In this document: positions 25,419 to 32,570 of the stretch, piece after piece | Position numbering within the stretch: position 1 is the first letter of the stretch | Layout: each line of letters begins with the position of its first letter | DNA from: Candidatus Woesearchaeota archaeon | GTDB taxonomy: Archaea > Nanoarchaeota > Nanoarchaeia > Woesearchaeales > JAGVZT01 | Assembly (NCBI GenBank): GCA_017608295.1 | Contig: JAFCGF010000004.1 | Location: 154,497 to 218,496 of the forward strand | Reading direction: 5' to 3' | Length of the DNA: 64,000 nt | Position numbers and translations under genes: made by a program | Notes under the pieces: generated by a model | The model's database searches: none | Told to the model about the DNA's origin: nothing | The model's input: only the letters and a program-made list of their open reading frames with translations

Positions 25419-27254
25419 ATGGCAGACTGGAAAGCCCTTGGCCTTAAGTGCGGGATTGAGATCCATCAGCAATTGAATACCCAGAAGCTTTTCTGCGACT
25501 GCCCGAGTGTCGTGCGCGATGACCAGCCTGATGTCGAGGTGCTGAGGGAGCTTCGCGCTGCTGCCGGGGAAGGCGGGAAGGTTGACGCTGCTGCTGCTGC
25601 TGAGCAGGCAAAGGGCAAGCGCTACCTGTATCAGGCGTATCACGATACGACATGTTTAGTTGAGCTTGATGCAGAGCCGCCGCATCCCTTGAACAGCGAG
25701 GCGCTGAACATCACCCTACAGATGACAAAACTGCTTGGTGCGCGTGCTGTCGATTTCATCCAGGTGATGCGCAAGACTGTTGTCGATGGCTCGAATACTT
25801 CTGGATTCCAGCGGACCGCGCTGATTTCCCGCAATGGAATGATTACCACTGATTCAGGCAAGGTCACTATTCCTGTCGTGTGCCTCGAGGAGGACGCTGC
25901 CAAGATAGTGTCTCGTACAATTGAATGCGATACCTATAATCTTTCACGATTGGGGATTCCTTTAATTGAGATAACCACAGGCCCCGACATCACCTCGCCT
26001 GACATGGCTCGCGAGGTCGCTTTGCACATCGGGATGCTACTTCGCTCAACTGGAAGGGTGAAGCGCGGTCTCGGCACGATTAGACAGGACATAAATATAT
26101 CCATCAAAGAGGGGACGCGTATCGAATTGAAGGGCTCCCAGCAGCTGGACCTGATTCCTACTCTTGTCGAGAACGAGGCTCTTAGGCAGAGTAATCTTGT
26201 AAAAATCGCAAAAGAGCTGAAGAAGCTGAAGGCCTCTGCTGATGACGAACCGATGGAGTTGACTACGCTACTTGCGAAAAGTACATGCAAGATTCTTCGG
26301 GGAGCGCTCGACAATAAGGGAATCATCCTTGGAGCGAAACTTGCTGGATTCGCTGGCCTGCTTGGCAGGGAAGTGCAGCCCAACAGGCGGTTAGGGACTG
26401 AGCTGTCTGACCATGCTAAGATTCTGGGGGGAATCAAGGGATTACTGCATTCTGATGAATTGCCTGGCTACGGCATTACTGAGGAAGAAGTTTCTGCTGT
26501 TAGAAAGGAGCTTGGATGTGTTGAGAATGATGCATTCATACTCATCGCAGACAGGAAGAAACGGTCTCGGCGGGCCATGGCTGCTTCCCTTGCGAGGGCG
26601 CGGTCTGCTCTCGAAGGAGTACCTGGAGAGGTGCGAAAGGCAAATCCCGACGGAACGTCTTCGTTTTTGAGGCCCAGGCCTGGGGCGTCGCGCATGTATC
26701 CTGAGACTGATGTTAGGGGCATACGCATCACTTCAGCGATGATGAAAGATATTCAGAATCCTGAATTGCTCGACGAGAAGAAATCGAGGTTCATCAAACA
26801 GTATACATTGTCGAAGGATATCGCCCACGAGGTCTCCTGGTCAGGACTCGGAGACTATTTTGAAGACACCCTGAAGAAGTATCCTTCTCTCAAAGCGCAG
26901 TTCATCGCTGACACTATTGTAAGCCTTCCAAAGGAGATCCAGAAAAGGTACAATCTGGACATCGAGCCCTCTGAAGAGGACCTTGAGGTGCTGTTCTCTG
27001 CTGTGAATTCAGGGAAGATTGCTCCTGACGCGGTGCTGGAGATCCTTATTGCCCGTGCCAAGGGAGAGCCCCTCAACCTGGAGCCGTTTATGCTCATGAC
27101 TGATGATAAGCTCCGTGAGACTCTTAAAAAGCTTGTCGCCAAGCACAAGGACATTCCCTTCGGAGGCCTCATGGGCCTAGCGATGAAGAAACTCAGGGGA
27201 AAGGCAGAAGGCAAGAAGATTGCTTCTATCCTGAAGGAGCTTGCAGGGAACTAG
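25419..27254 (+). CDS. gatE: Glu-tRNA(Gln) amidotransferase subunit E
   Basis: 611 residues, usual length for GatE. The GatB/GatE cradle domain begins LGLKCGIEIHQQLNT and includes CDCP, IQVMRKTVVDGSNTSGFQR, EEDAAK and NLSRLGIPLIEI; an AspRS-like insert occupies the middle and the helical YqeY-like tail binds tRNA. It phosphorylates Glu-tRNA(Gln) and amidates it with GatD-derived ammonia. Start ATG 25419 is 3 nt after the gatD stop; a GTG at 25413 overlaps gatD. Presence implies the cell lacks or does not depend on GlnRS. Confidence 0.96.
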   Translation: MADWKALGLKCGIEIHQQLNTQKLFCDCPSVVRDDQPDVEVLRELRAAAGEGGKVDAAAAAEQAKGKRYLYQAYHDTTCLVELDAEPPHPLNSEALNITLQMTKLLGARAVDFIQVMRKTVVDGSNTSGFQRTALISRNGMITTDSGKVTIPVVCLEEDAAKIVSRTIECDTYNLSRLGIPLIEITTGPDITSPDMAREVALHIGMLLRSTGRVKRGLGTIRQDINISIKEGTRIELKGSQQLDLIPTLVENEALRQSNLVKIAKELKKLKASADDEPMELTTLLAKSTCKILRGALDNKGIILGAKLAGFAGLLGREVQPNRRLGTELSDHAKILGGIKGLLHSDELPGYGITEEEVSAVRKELGCVENDAFILIADRKKRSRRAMAASLARARSALEGVPGEVRKANPDGTSSFLRPRPGASRMYPETDVRGIRITSAMMKDIQNPELLDEKKSRFIKQYTLSKDIAHEVSWSGLGDYFEDTLKKYPSLKAQFIADTIVSLPKEIQKRYNLDIEPSEEDLEVLFSAVNSGKIAPDAVLEILIARAKGEPLNLEPFMLMTDDKLRETLKKLVAKHKDIPFGGLMGLAMKKLRGKAEGKKIASILKELAGN

Positions 27255-27255
27255 C

Positions 27256-27264
27256 TTTTTATAG
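27256..27264 (+). promoter_or_regulatory. TATA box of the 141-residue gene
   Basis: TTTTTATAG right after the gatE stop; the predicted 12-nt leader contains GAGG seven bases before ATG 27298. Confidence 0.5.
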
Positions 27265-27297
27265 TATTCCGCGTTCCCTTATGTCTGAGGCACACAC

Positions 27298-27723
27298 ATG
27301 GCAGTACCACCAATACGATTGCGGAAGTTCTGCGACCTCGCAGAGGTCGTCAAGGAGCTGTTCATGACCTACAACGGCGATTATGAGGCAGGAGGGACTG
27401 AAGTCCTCTCACGAAAGGACCAAAGGCGAGTCAAGCGCGGGCGCATTTATAATGGTGGCAGATGCGTCATGATGAAGCGGGAGCCCGAGGCCTTTGTGCT
27501 CTCCGGAGAGAACTCATTCTTCAGCAAGGACATCTATTCACGTGCCGGAGCGCTCGTGCTATACACAGATCCTGTATCTGACAAGGATGGGGGGCTGGTG
27601 TTCAGGGGGCTCACTATCGAATGCACTCCTGAAGACAGGGAGATCGCTGACTTCATCTCAGACTTCTGGAAGGATTTCTCAGAGGACGGACCCGTAAAAG
27701 TCAAGTACAAGGACGGCTACTAA
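27298..27723 (+). CDS. Unknown soluble protein
   Basis: 141 residues, no membrane segment, mixed alpha/beta composition with a basic middle (KDQRRVKRGRIYNGGR) and an acidic helical C-terminus (TPEDREIADFISDFWKDF). No motif is recognised. It has its own promoter and GAGG ribosome site and ends against a convergent membrane-protein gene, sharing four bases at the stops. Confidence 0.72.
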   Translation: MAVPPIRLRKFCDLAEVVKELFMTYNGDYEAGGTEVLSRKDQRRVKRGRIYNGGRCVMMKREPEAFVLSGENSFFSKDIYSRAGALVLYTDPVSDKDGGLVFRGLTIECTPEDREIADFISDFWKDFSEDGPVKVKYKDGY

Positions 27724-28016
27724 GGCCTTGCCAGGAGAACTCCTCCTAACACACCTATTGAGAGCCCGATTATCCATCCTATGAAGCCGCCTTCTACTCC
27801 GCCTGCTCCGTAGCCGACGAGGAAGCCAAAGACACCTACCTGGAATGAGGTTAGTGCTCCGAGAACGGCATGCCGGTTCAGAAAGTTGAAAGGCTTCAAG
27901 ATTTTCGGCTTCTTAGGGATAGCCCTGATAGGCTTGATATAGCGCTGCTGAGGAGGGGTTATGGGCAGCAAGGTATCTCTTTGACCGAAAACACCTTGGT
28001 AGTAGGCATCGACCAT
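27720..28016 (-). CDS. Small two-helix membrane protein
   Basis: 98 residues from ATG 28016, preceded by GGGGTGA. The N-terminal half is cytosolic-type and Pro/Lys-rich (PKKPKILKP); two Gly-rich hydrophobic helices fill about residues 48-95. No known family. Confidence 0.65.
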   Translation of the reverse strand: MVDAYYQGVFGQRDTLLPITPPQQRYIKPIRAIPKKPKILKPFNFLNRHAVLGALTSFQVGVFGFLVGYGAGGVEGGFIGWIIGLSIGVLGGVLLARP

Positions 28017-28029
28017 TTGGTTCACCCCG

Positions 28030-28375
28030 CTTTGTTCCCTTTATCCCATAGTTTCTCTGTTCCTCCTCGTTCTAATCCACTCTAGTCTATCACCCTCTGT
28101 TTTTTGTATTATTTTGTGGGTTAATAAATATATCGCGGTTTTAATCGTATAATTGTTTCATGTATATAAGGAACTAGAGGATTCTGCGCTATTTTGCACA
28201 TTTTTGTGTATATGTCTCTATAAAAACTTCAGGCTCTAGTATAAAAAGTATACATTAATAGGAAACGCGCCCCAGCAGCAGCGCGATTCCTCACGACGAT
28301 AAGGGAATGAGCGTGTCAAACAAGGGTTTGAATAGGAGAGTAATCCCAGAAGGCTTCCGGAATAAGAGAGGGAAG
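28030..28375. other. AT-rich gene-free stretch
   Basis: Markedly richer in A+T than its surroundings. It contains several TATA-like strings, the strongest TATAAAAAG at about 28240, which would start a transcript near 28267, but no coding frame or known RNA that I can support. Confidence 0.35.
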
Positions 28376-28383
28376 TTATATTA
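28376..28383 (+). promoter_or_regulatory. TATA box of the toxin-like gene
   Basis: TTATATTA centred 27 nt before ATG 28407. Confidence 0.45.
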
Positions 28384-28406
28384 TTCTCACTCAGCTGCAC
28401 GGTGCT

Positions 28407-28772
28407 ATGGGGCTATCGAGAAATCCGAGAAAGGCGTTCCTGCGGATGATGCAAAAGCACACGCCCGTGGATGTTCAAGAAAGCGAGCACAGCAGCATGC
28501 GTCGGCGCCATAGAGGAGTCCCGATAGAGCGTATAATCAGAGACTTATTCGAGCCTGGAAGCTTGCGATACGTATTTGAGCAGGAGATTACTGAAAATAA
28601 TCTCAAGAGGAGAAAAGGATACAGGAAATTCGTCTGTTTCTATTCAAGGGACAGAAGAGTAGCGAATAGGTACGTTATCTGCCTGAACAAGAATATATTT
28701 ATAGTTTCAGTCTTACCAATCGTAAAGAGGTGGCAGCGACATGTCAAGAAATTTAGGCGCATTCCGTTTTGA
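28407..28772 (+). CDS. Basic small protein, DUF4258/RelE-like toxin candidate
   Basis: 121 residues, strongly basic. A helix with SEHSSMRRRHRG is followed by PIERIIRDLFEP, then strands FVCFYSRDRRVANRYVICL and IFIVSVLP; this H-x-R-x-R-x-R-G helix plus sheet order resembles DUF4258-type proteins, often mRNase-like toxins. Overlap of 32 bases with the next gene supports a linked pair. A different-frame frame at 28307-28513 overlaps it and is less plausible. Confidence 0.5.
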   Translation: MGLSRNPRKAFLRMMQKHTPVDVQESEHSSMRRRHRGVPIERIIRDLFEPGSLRYVFEQEITENNLKRRKGYRKFVCFYSRDRRVANRYVICLNKNIFIVSVLPIVKRWQRHVKKFRRIPF

Positions 28773-29115
28773 CTATGACGAGAAATTTGACGTCTTGTAC
28801 CTCTATAAGAACGGCAACTCTCCAGCAGGAGGGATAAGTCTCGGGAATGTATCACTCGACCTTGACAAGAACAAGGAGATAGTGGGGGTAGAGATTCTCC
28901 AGGCAACAGACCTCTTCGCACTCCTCATGTCAAAACCAAAATCCACAATCAGGAAAGCATTGAAATCAATCTCACGTTGCAGGCTGAAGCTTCTGACATT
29001 CAGCAACATCACATCCCTGCATTTCATCATTGAGACTGGAGAATCACCAATAGATACAAAACTCAATCTCATTTCTGCAGACGCAGATGTGCCGACTGCT
29101 GTTGCCGGGGCGTGA
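28741..29115 (+). CDS. DUF2283-like protein, antitoxin candidate
   Basis: 124 residues. The N-terminal FDYDEKFDVLYLYKNG, then GNVSLDLDKNKEIVGVEILQATD is the DUF2283 pattern; the C-terminal half (from about 70) is extra. ATG 28741 is preceded by GAGGTG eight bases upstream and lies inside the end of the basic gene before it. DUF2283 proteins commonly accompany DUF4258 proteins in candidate toxin-antitoxin pairs; the assignment here is by pattern only. Confidence 0.68.
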   Translation: MSRNLGAFRFDYDEKFDVLYLYKNGNSPAGGISLGNVSLDLDKNKEIVGVEILQATDLFALLMSKPKSTIRKALKSISRCRLKLLTFSNITSLHFIIETGESPIDTKLNLISADADVPTAVAGA

Positions 29116-29126
29116 GAATTCTTAAA

Positions 29127-29205
29127 GGCGATAGGCGGGCAGCGTCGAAGCTTTGCTTCGACTGGTCCGCCTCCGTCTAAGGCGAAGCCTTAGGCGATAG
29201 GCGGG
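29127..29205. repeat. Duplicated tRNA-His 3' end flanking two hairpins
   Basis: GGCGATAGGCGGG at 29193-29205, which is the acceptor and T-stem end of the tRNA gene, recurs exactly at 29127-29139. Between the copies are two palindromes: GTCGAAGC/GCTTCGAC with a TTT loop (29144-29162), inside an outer AGGCGG/CCGCCT pairing (29133-29172), and CTAAGGC/GCCTTAG with a GAA loop (29177-29193). The copy could be an attachment-site relic or a local duplication. Confidence 0.7.
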
Positions 29206-29264
29206 AATCGAACCCGCGCCTGAGGATCCACAGTCCTCTATGCTACCATTACACAACTACCGCC
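29193..29264 (-). tRNA. tRNA-His (GTG anticodon)
   Basis: 72 nt including an encoded G-1 opposite C73, the identity mark of tRNA-His. Acceptor GCGGTAG pairs with CTATCGC (one G-T); the anticodon stem GAGGA/TCCTC carries the loop CTGTGGA with anticodon GTG; the T arm is GCGGG-TTCGATT-CCCGC. No CCA is encoded and no intron is present. Confidence 0.95.
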
Positions 29265-29294
29265 ATATGTAAGATTGAATAGGGAGAACAACGC

Positions 29295-29303
29295 ATTTAT
29301 AAG
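29295..29303 (-). promoter_or_regulatory. TATA box of tRNA-His
   Basis: CTTATAAAT; the predicted start is about 9 nt before the tRNA 5' end. It lies just before the 3' end of the upstream epimerase gene. Confidence 0.5.
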
Positions 29304-29308
29304 AATTG

Positions 29309-30301
29309 CTAATGGGCTGCGATTTGCTCGACTTTCTTCAGCTCAGATTCACTCAGCTCAGGGGGCTGGGCATACTTGGTGCCGTGCATGCAGTCCCATG
29401 AGGCAAGATACCATGATATCGAGCGTTTCAGGCCTTCTTCAAGCGTCGTCTTCGGAGACCAGCCCATCAGTTCCTTGGCAAGTGAAGGGTCGCCGCGCAG
29501 GCACTTCACATGGCCCCACCTGTCATCAACATGGTCGACGTGAACTATCTTTGAGGCACGCGCCTTCATGATGCTCTTCACGAGATTGCACACATCAAGA
29601 ACAGTGTAATTCTCCCCAGTCGCAATGTTCACCGCTGAACCGTCGGGAAGGTTCCGGGCCTTCCACAAGGCTTCGCAGGTGTCATACACATACACCCAAT
29701 CGCGCTTTGCAAGCCCGTCAGCGTACACTGGAAAGGGCTTTCCCTCGAGAGCGTTCCTAATCAGCTTGGGAATCAGCTTCCTCTCGTCCTGATAGGGACC
29801 GTATTGATTGAACGGCCTTATGACCTTGACAGGCAGCCCATAGGTCTGCCAGTAGGAATAACACAATCTATCCGCGCCTGTTTTAGCAGCAGCATAAGGA
29901 GAATGCGGGCACAGGGGATGCCGCTCATTCATAGGAGCGGGCTCGCATTGGGAAGTACCATACACTTCAGAAGTGGACACATACACCATTCCCAGCTTAT
30001 CATCCCTAGTAAGATTCTCCTCGCGGACAGTTTCCAAAACATTGAACGTGCCCATGTAATTAGAGTCCATGAACAGCTTAGGATTCTTTATCGAAGTGTC
30101 GATATGCGTCTCAGCACCCAGATGGTACACCCAGTCATAGTTCTTTCCAATAACAGCCTTTGAAACAGTTTCGGGCTCAATCAGATCCTGCCCATACCGC
30201 CTATCAAACATCACGACATCGATATCCTCCATCTGGGACAGGTACTGCAGAAAATTAGTCGCAATGAAGCCGCTTCCGCCAGTGAGTAGAATCTTTACCA
30301 T
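29309..30301 (-). CDS. NAD-dependent nucleotide-sugar epimerase/dehydratase
   Basis: 330 residues, extended SDR family. The Rossmann motif is TGGSGFIA (7-14); the active site is STSEVYG plus YAAAK (about residues 117-151), and RPFNQYGPYQ and the C-terminal GWSPKTTLEEGL are typical of dTDP/UDP/GDP-sugar 4,6-dehydratases and 4-epimerases. It would make an activated sugar for the glycosyltransferases that follow. ATG 30301 has GAGGGGTG just upstream. Confidence 0.9.
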   Translation of the reverse strand: MVKILLTGGSGFIATNFLQYLSQMEDIDVVMFDRRYGQDLIEPETVSKAVIGKNYDWVYHLGAETHIDTSIKNPKLFMDSNYMGTFNVLETVREENLTRDDKLGMVYVSTSEVYGTSQCEPAPMNERHPLCPHSPYAAAKTGADRLCYSYWQTYGLPVKVIRPFNQYGPYQDERKLIPKLIRNALEGKPFPVYADGLAKRDWVYVYDTCEALWKARNLPDGSAVNIATGENYTVLDVCNLVKSIMKARASKIVHVDHVDDRWGHVKCLRGDPSLAKELMGWSPKTTLEEGLKRSISWYLASWDCMHGTKYAQPPELSESELKKVEQIAAH

Positions 30302-30333
30302 GTACACCCCTCGCTTCCACAAATCAATATCAA

Positions 30334-30341
30334 TATAAAAG
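30334..30341 (-). promoter_or_regulatory. TATA box of the sugar epimerase gene
   Basis: CTTTTATA; predicted start near 30312, just including the ribosome site. Confidence 0.45.
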
Positions 30342-30383
30342 GCTTGCGGAGCAAGGGAAATATTTCAGTCTGCAGGAGATATC

Positions 30384-30391
30384 TTTATTAC
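30384..30391 (+). promoter_or_regulatory. TATA box of the 718-residue gene
   Basis: TTTATTAC centred 26-27 nt before ATG 30414. Confidence 0.45.
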
Positions 30392-30413
30392 ATATGCTGA
30401 AATTCTGGAGAAT

Positions 30414-32570
30414 ATGGGGGAGAAAAAGAGAGGTCTTTCTGCTAAAGCCATAGGTAAGATGCTACTCTCCGGAGCGATGATATATGCCGTCACCACGCCT
30501 GGCCCTTTAATCCTTAACTGGCCAGAAGACCCCAACATGGATGTGCCAGTATCTGCAGTTATGTGCGAACAGGATTTCAACGACACTCCTGAAGGGCACA
30601 CACCAGATGTTTTCTCTGAAGAGAAAGCCTTCACCCTGATTGATGTGAACAATCCATTTGATGTGGTCAGCACGTACAGGCTGGAATCACAGGGGCTCCC
30701 CCTCTATATCTATGGTAAGGACACCATACAGGACACACTGCCGGAACAAACATGGCAGAACCATACGATTCTTGCGCCACTTACTGCCGGGAGAGTGAGC
30801 ATAAACGGTGAAAGCACCCCTGCAGAGAAGAGCGAGGCAGATGGTGTCATCGCCGCACTTATGGAAGCCAATGGATTCGAGGAAGTCCCTCACGAGGGCG
30901 CGCTCTATGAAACTTTGACTACCTGGATTGAGCCAAATAAGTATGAGGCACCCTTGGAGTACCATGATACGGACACGTATGTGCAGGCAGTGAACGCGTT
31001 GCAGAGAGGACGTGGAACAAGAATCATCAGCCCGTTCTCAGGGGATGATCCACTCGACGAGCAGCTGGTGGACAGATGGATCTTTCCCAGCTACTACTTT
31101 TTTGAGAGATACAAACCAGGAGAGTATGATGTTTTTCTGGAGGTGAGCCAGGCTGACGGGCGAGTCTTCACAAAGGATGGCTGCACCTTCCATCTCCAGA
31201 CAGGACCGCGCATCACCACCATCACAAAAAATGGAGACACAGTGGTGGACGTCACTATTGATTATGGCAGCCACACAGAGGATATCCTCGAAGGTGAAGT
31301 CCCACTGGATGATTTGGCAGGAGAACTCATACTATATGACAAGACAGGCATGCCCTATCTCTTTGATTTAGGATTGCTCACCTCTCAGATGAATGACAGG
31401 CAGATACACGCAATGTGGCTCGCTCCGGTCATGCACTCGATGAATCTCAGCTACTTAGAGTTGCTTGCCCTCAACGGCATCTCAGATTCTTTGGACGCAA
31501 TTGTCCCTGAGCAACGCCACATTTCCCTGATGCAGGGTGAAACAATTGTGGGTGTTAATCCAAACAAACTTGAGCATTATCTCTCCATGAGAACATATCA
31601 TCAATACGTGGCAGGATTGATAGGCCACCCCCTAGAAGCCAGCAGGGTGAGCGTGATAATCATCAACCCCCTGGACTCGTCAGGCGAAGGGATGCACAGG
31701 AAATATAGGCTCAACGACCCGGATAAGCTCATCGATGAATTCATAACAGAACTGTTCGAGGTGAGCAATGGAAATGCGGTCTACGAGGTGGTTCACAGGC
31801 AGGTGATAAACGAATTCCTGCAGTTCACCAACGAATTCATCTTTGACGAGCATTCATTTAATGAGTGCATGAAAGAAGAACATCCCTATTGCGACTCCGA
31901 ACAACCTGACCGGCCAATGGCCGACCTCACTTTCTTCTTCGAGGAGTATAGCATCTGCGAGAACGTTTGGGAACAGAATATCTCTGAGGTCTGGATTATT
32001 GGCCCTCCCTGGATTGGCCTGGAAGAGACTACGATCAATGGCCCAAGCCTGCAACTCGCCACTTGGCGTGTAATGACGCCATCGTGTGGAAAGACGCTCC
32101 CAATCATGGGATTCAATTCATCAAGAGGAGTCGCTGAAATGCTCCATTCCTATGGGCACAGGGTAGAGGGCATGATGCGTTATTTTGACAAGGATGAATT
32201 CGAAAAGTTTGACAGCCAGCAGGAAAGGTACGGGATAGACATGAGATTATCACATGAGGACCAACAGGATGCCATATCTCTCCCAGAAACGACCGCATGC
32301 GGCAATATACATTTCCCGCCAAATGGAGTCAGCCATTATGATTATGGAAATAAGGAGAGTTTTGTCGATTCAACATGCATGGATTGGCTCAATTATCCTA
32401 ATCTGGTCGGGGAATCTGAAAACATCAACTGCGAGGCCTGGGGATGTAATGAGCAGGGATTCCTCAGCTGGTGGCTCTCGCACATCCCGCATGATGACCG
32501 GGGATCAGACAAGCAAGGATCAGAATCAAACTGGTGGCGCTACATCCTCCGGCCTGATGCTCCGGATTAA
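30414..32570 (+). CDS. Large secreted or membrane-anchored protein, uncharacterised family
   Basis: 718 residues. Basic start (MGEKKRGLSAKAIGK) and one hydrophobic segment (about 16-36) suggest an uncleaved anchor with the rest outside. The last 200 residues hold the most distinctive blocks: EMLHSYGHRVEG, CGNIHFPPNG, DSTCMDWLNYP and WWLSHIPH. From memory, bacterial secreted proteins of unknown function share this H...H...E/CG.HFPPN/WW..H.P pattern, suggesting a metal-dependent enzyme, but I cannot name it. It is convergent with the Cys-rich secreted protein gene, overlapping by four bases. Confidence 0.8.
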   Translation: MGEKKRGLSAKAIGKMLLSGAMIYAVTTPGPLILNWPEDPNMDVPVSAVMCEQDFNDTPEGHTPDVFSEEKAFTLIDVNNPFDVVSTYRLESQGLPLYIYGKDTIQDTLPEQTWQNHTILAPLTAGRVSINGESTPAEKSEADGVIAALMEANGFEEVPHEGALYETLTTWIEPNKYEAPLEYHDTDTYVQAVNALQRGRGTRIISPFSGDDPLDEQLVDRWIFPSYYFFERYKPGEYDVFLEVSQADGRVFTKDGCTFHLQTGPRITTITKNGDTVVDVTIDYGSHTEDILEGEVPLDDLAGELILYDKTGMPYLFDLGLLTSQMNDRQIHAMWLAPVMHSMNLSYLELLALNGISDSLDAIVPEQRHISLMQGETIVGVNPNKLEHYLSMRTYHQYVAGLIGHPLEASRVSVIIINPLDSSGEGMHRKYRLNDPDKLIDEFITELFEVSNGNAVYEVVHRQVINEFLQFTNEFIFDEHSFNECMKEEHPYCDSEQPDRPMADLTFFFEEYSICENVWEQNISEVWIIGPPWIGLEETTINGPSLQLATWRVMTPSCGKTLPIMGFNSSRGVAEMLHSYGHRVEGMMRYFDKDEFEKFDSQQERYGIDMRLSHEDQQDAISLPETTACGNIHFPPNGVSHYDYGNKESFVDSTCMDWLNYPNLVGESENINCEAWGCNEQGFLSWWLSHIPHDDRGSDKQGSESNWWRYILRPDAPD

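Noticed and set aside
28307..28513. A 68-codon frame with a possible AAGGGA site
   Set aside because: It overlaps the toxin-like gene in another frame, ends in low-complexity sequence and has no motif; the promoter spacing better fits the gene starting at 28407.
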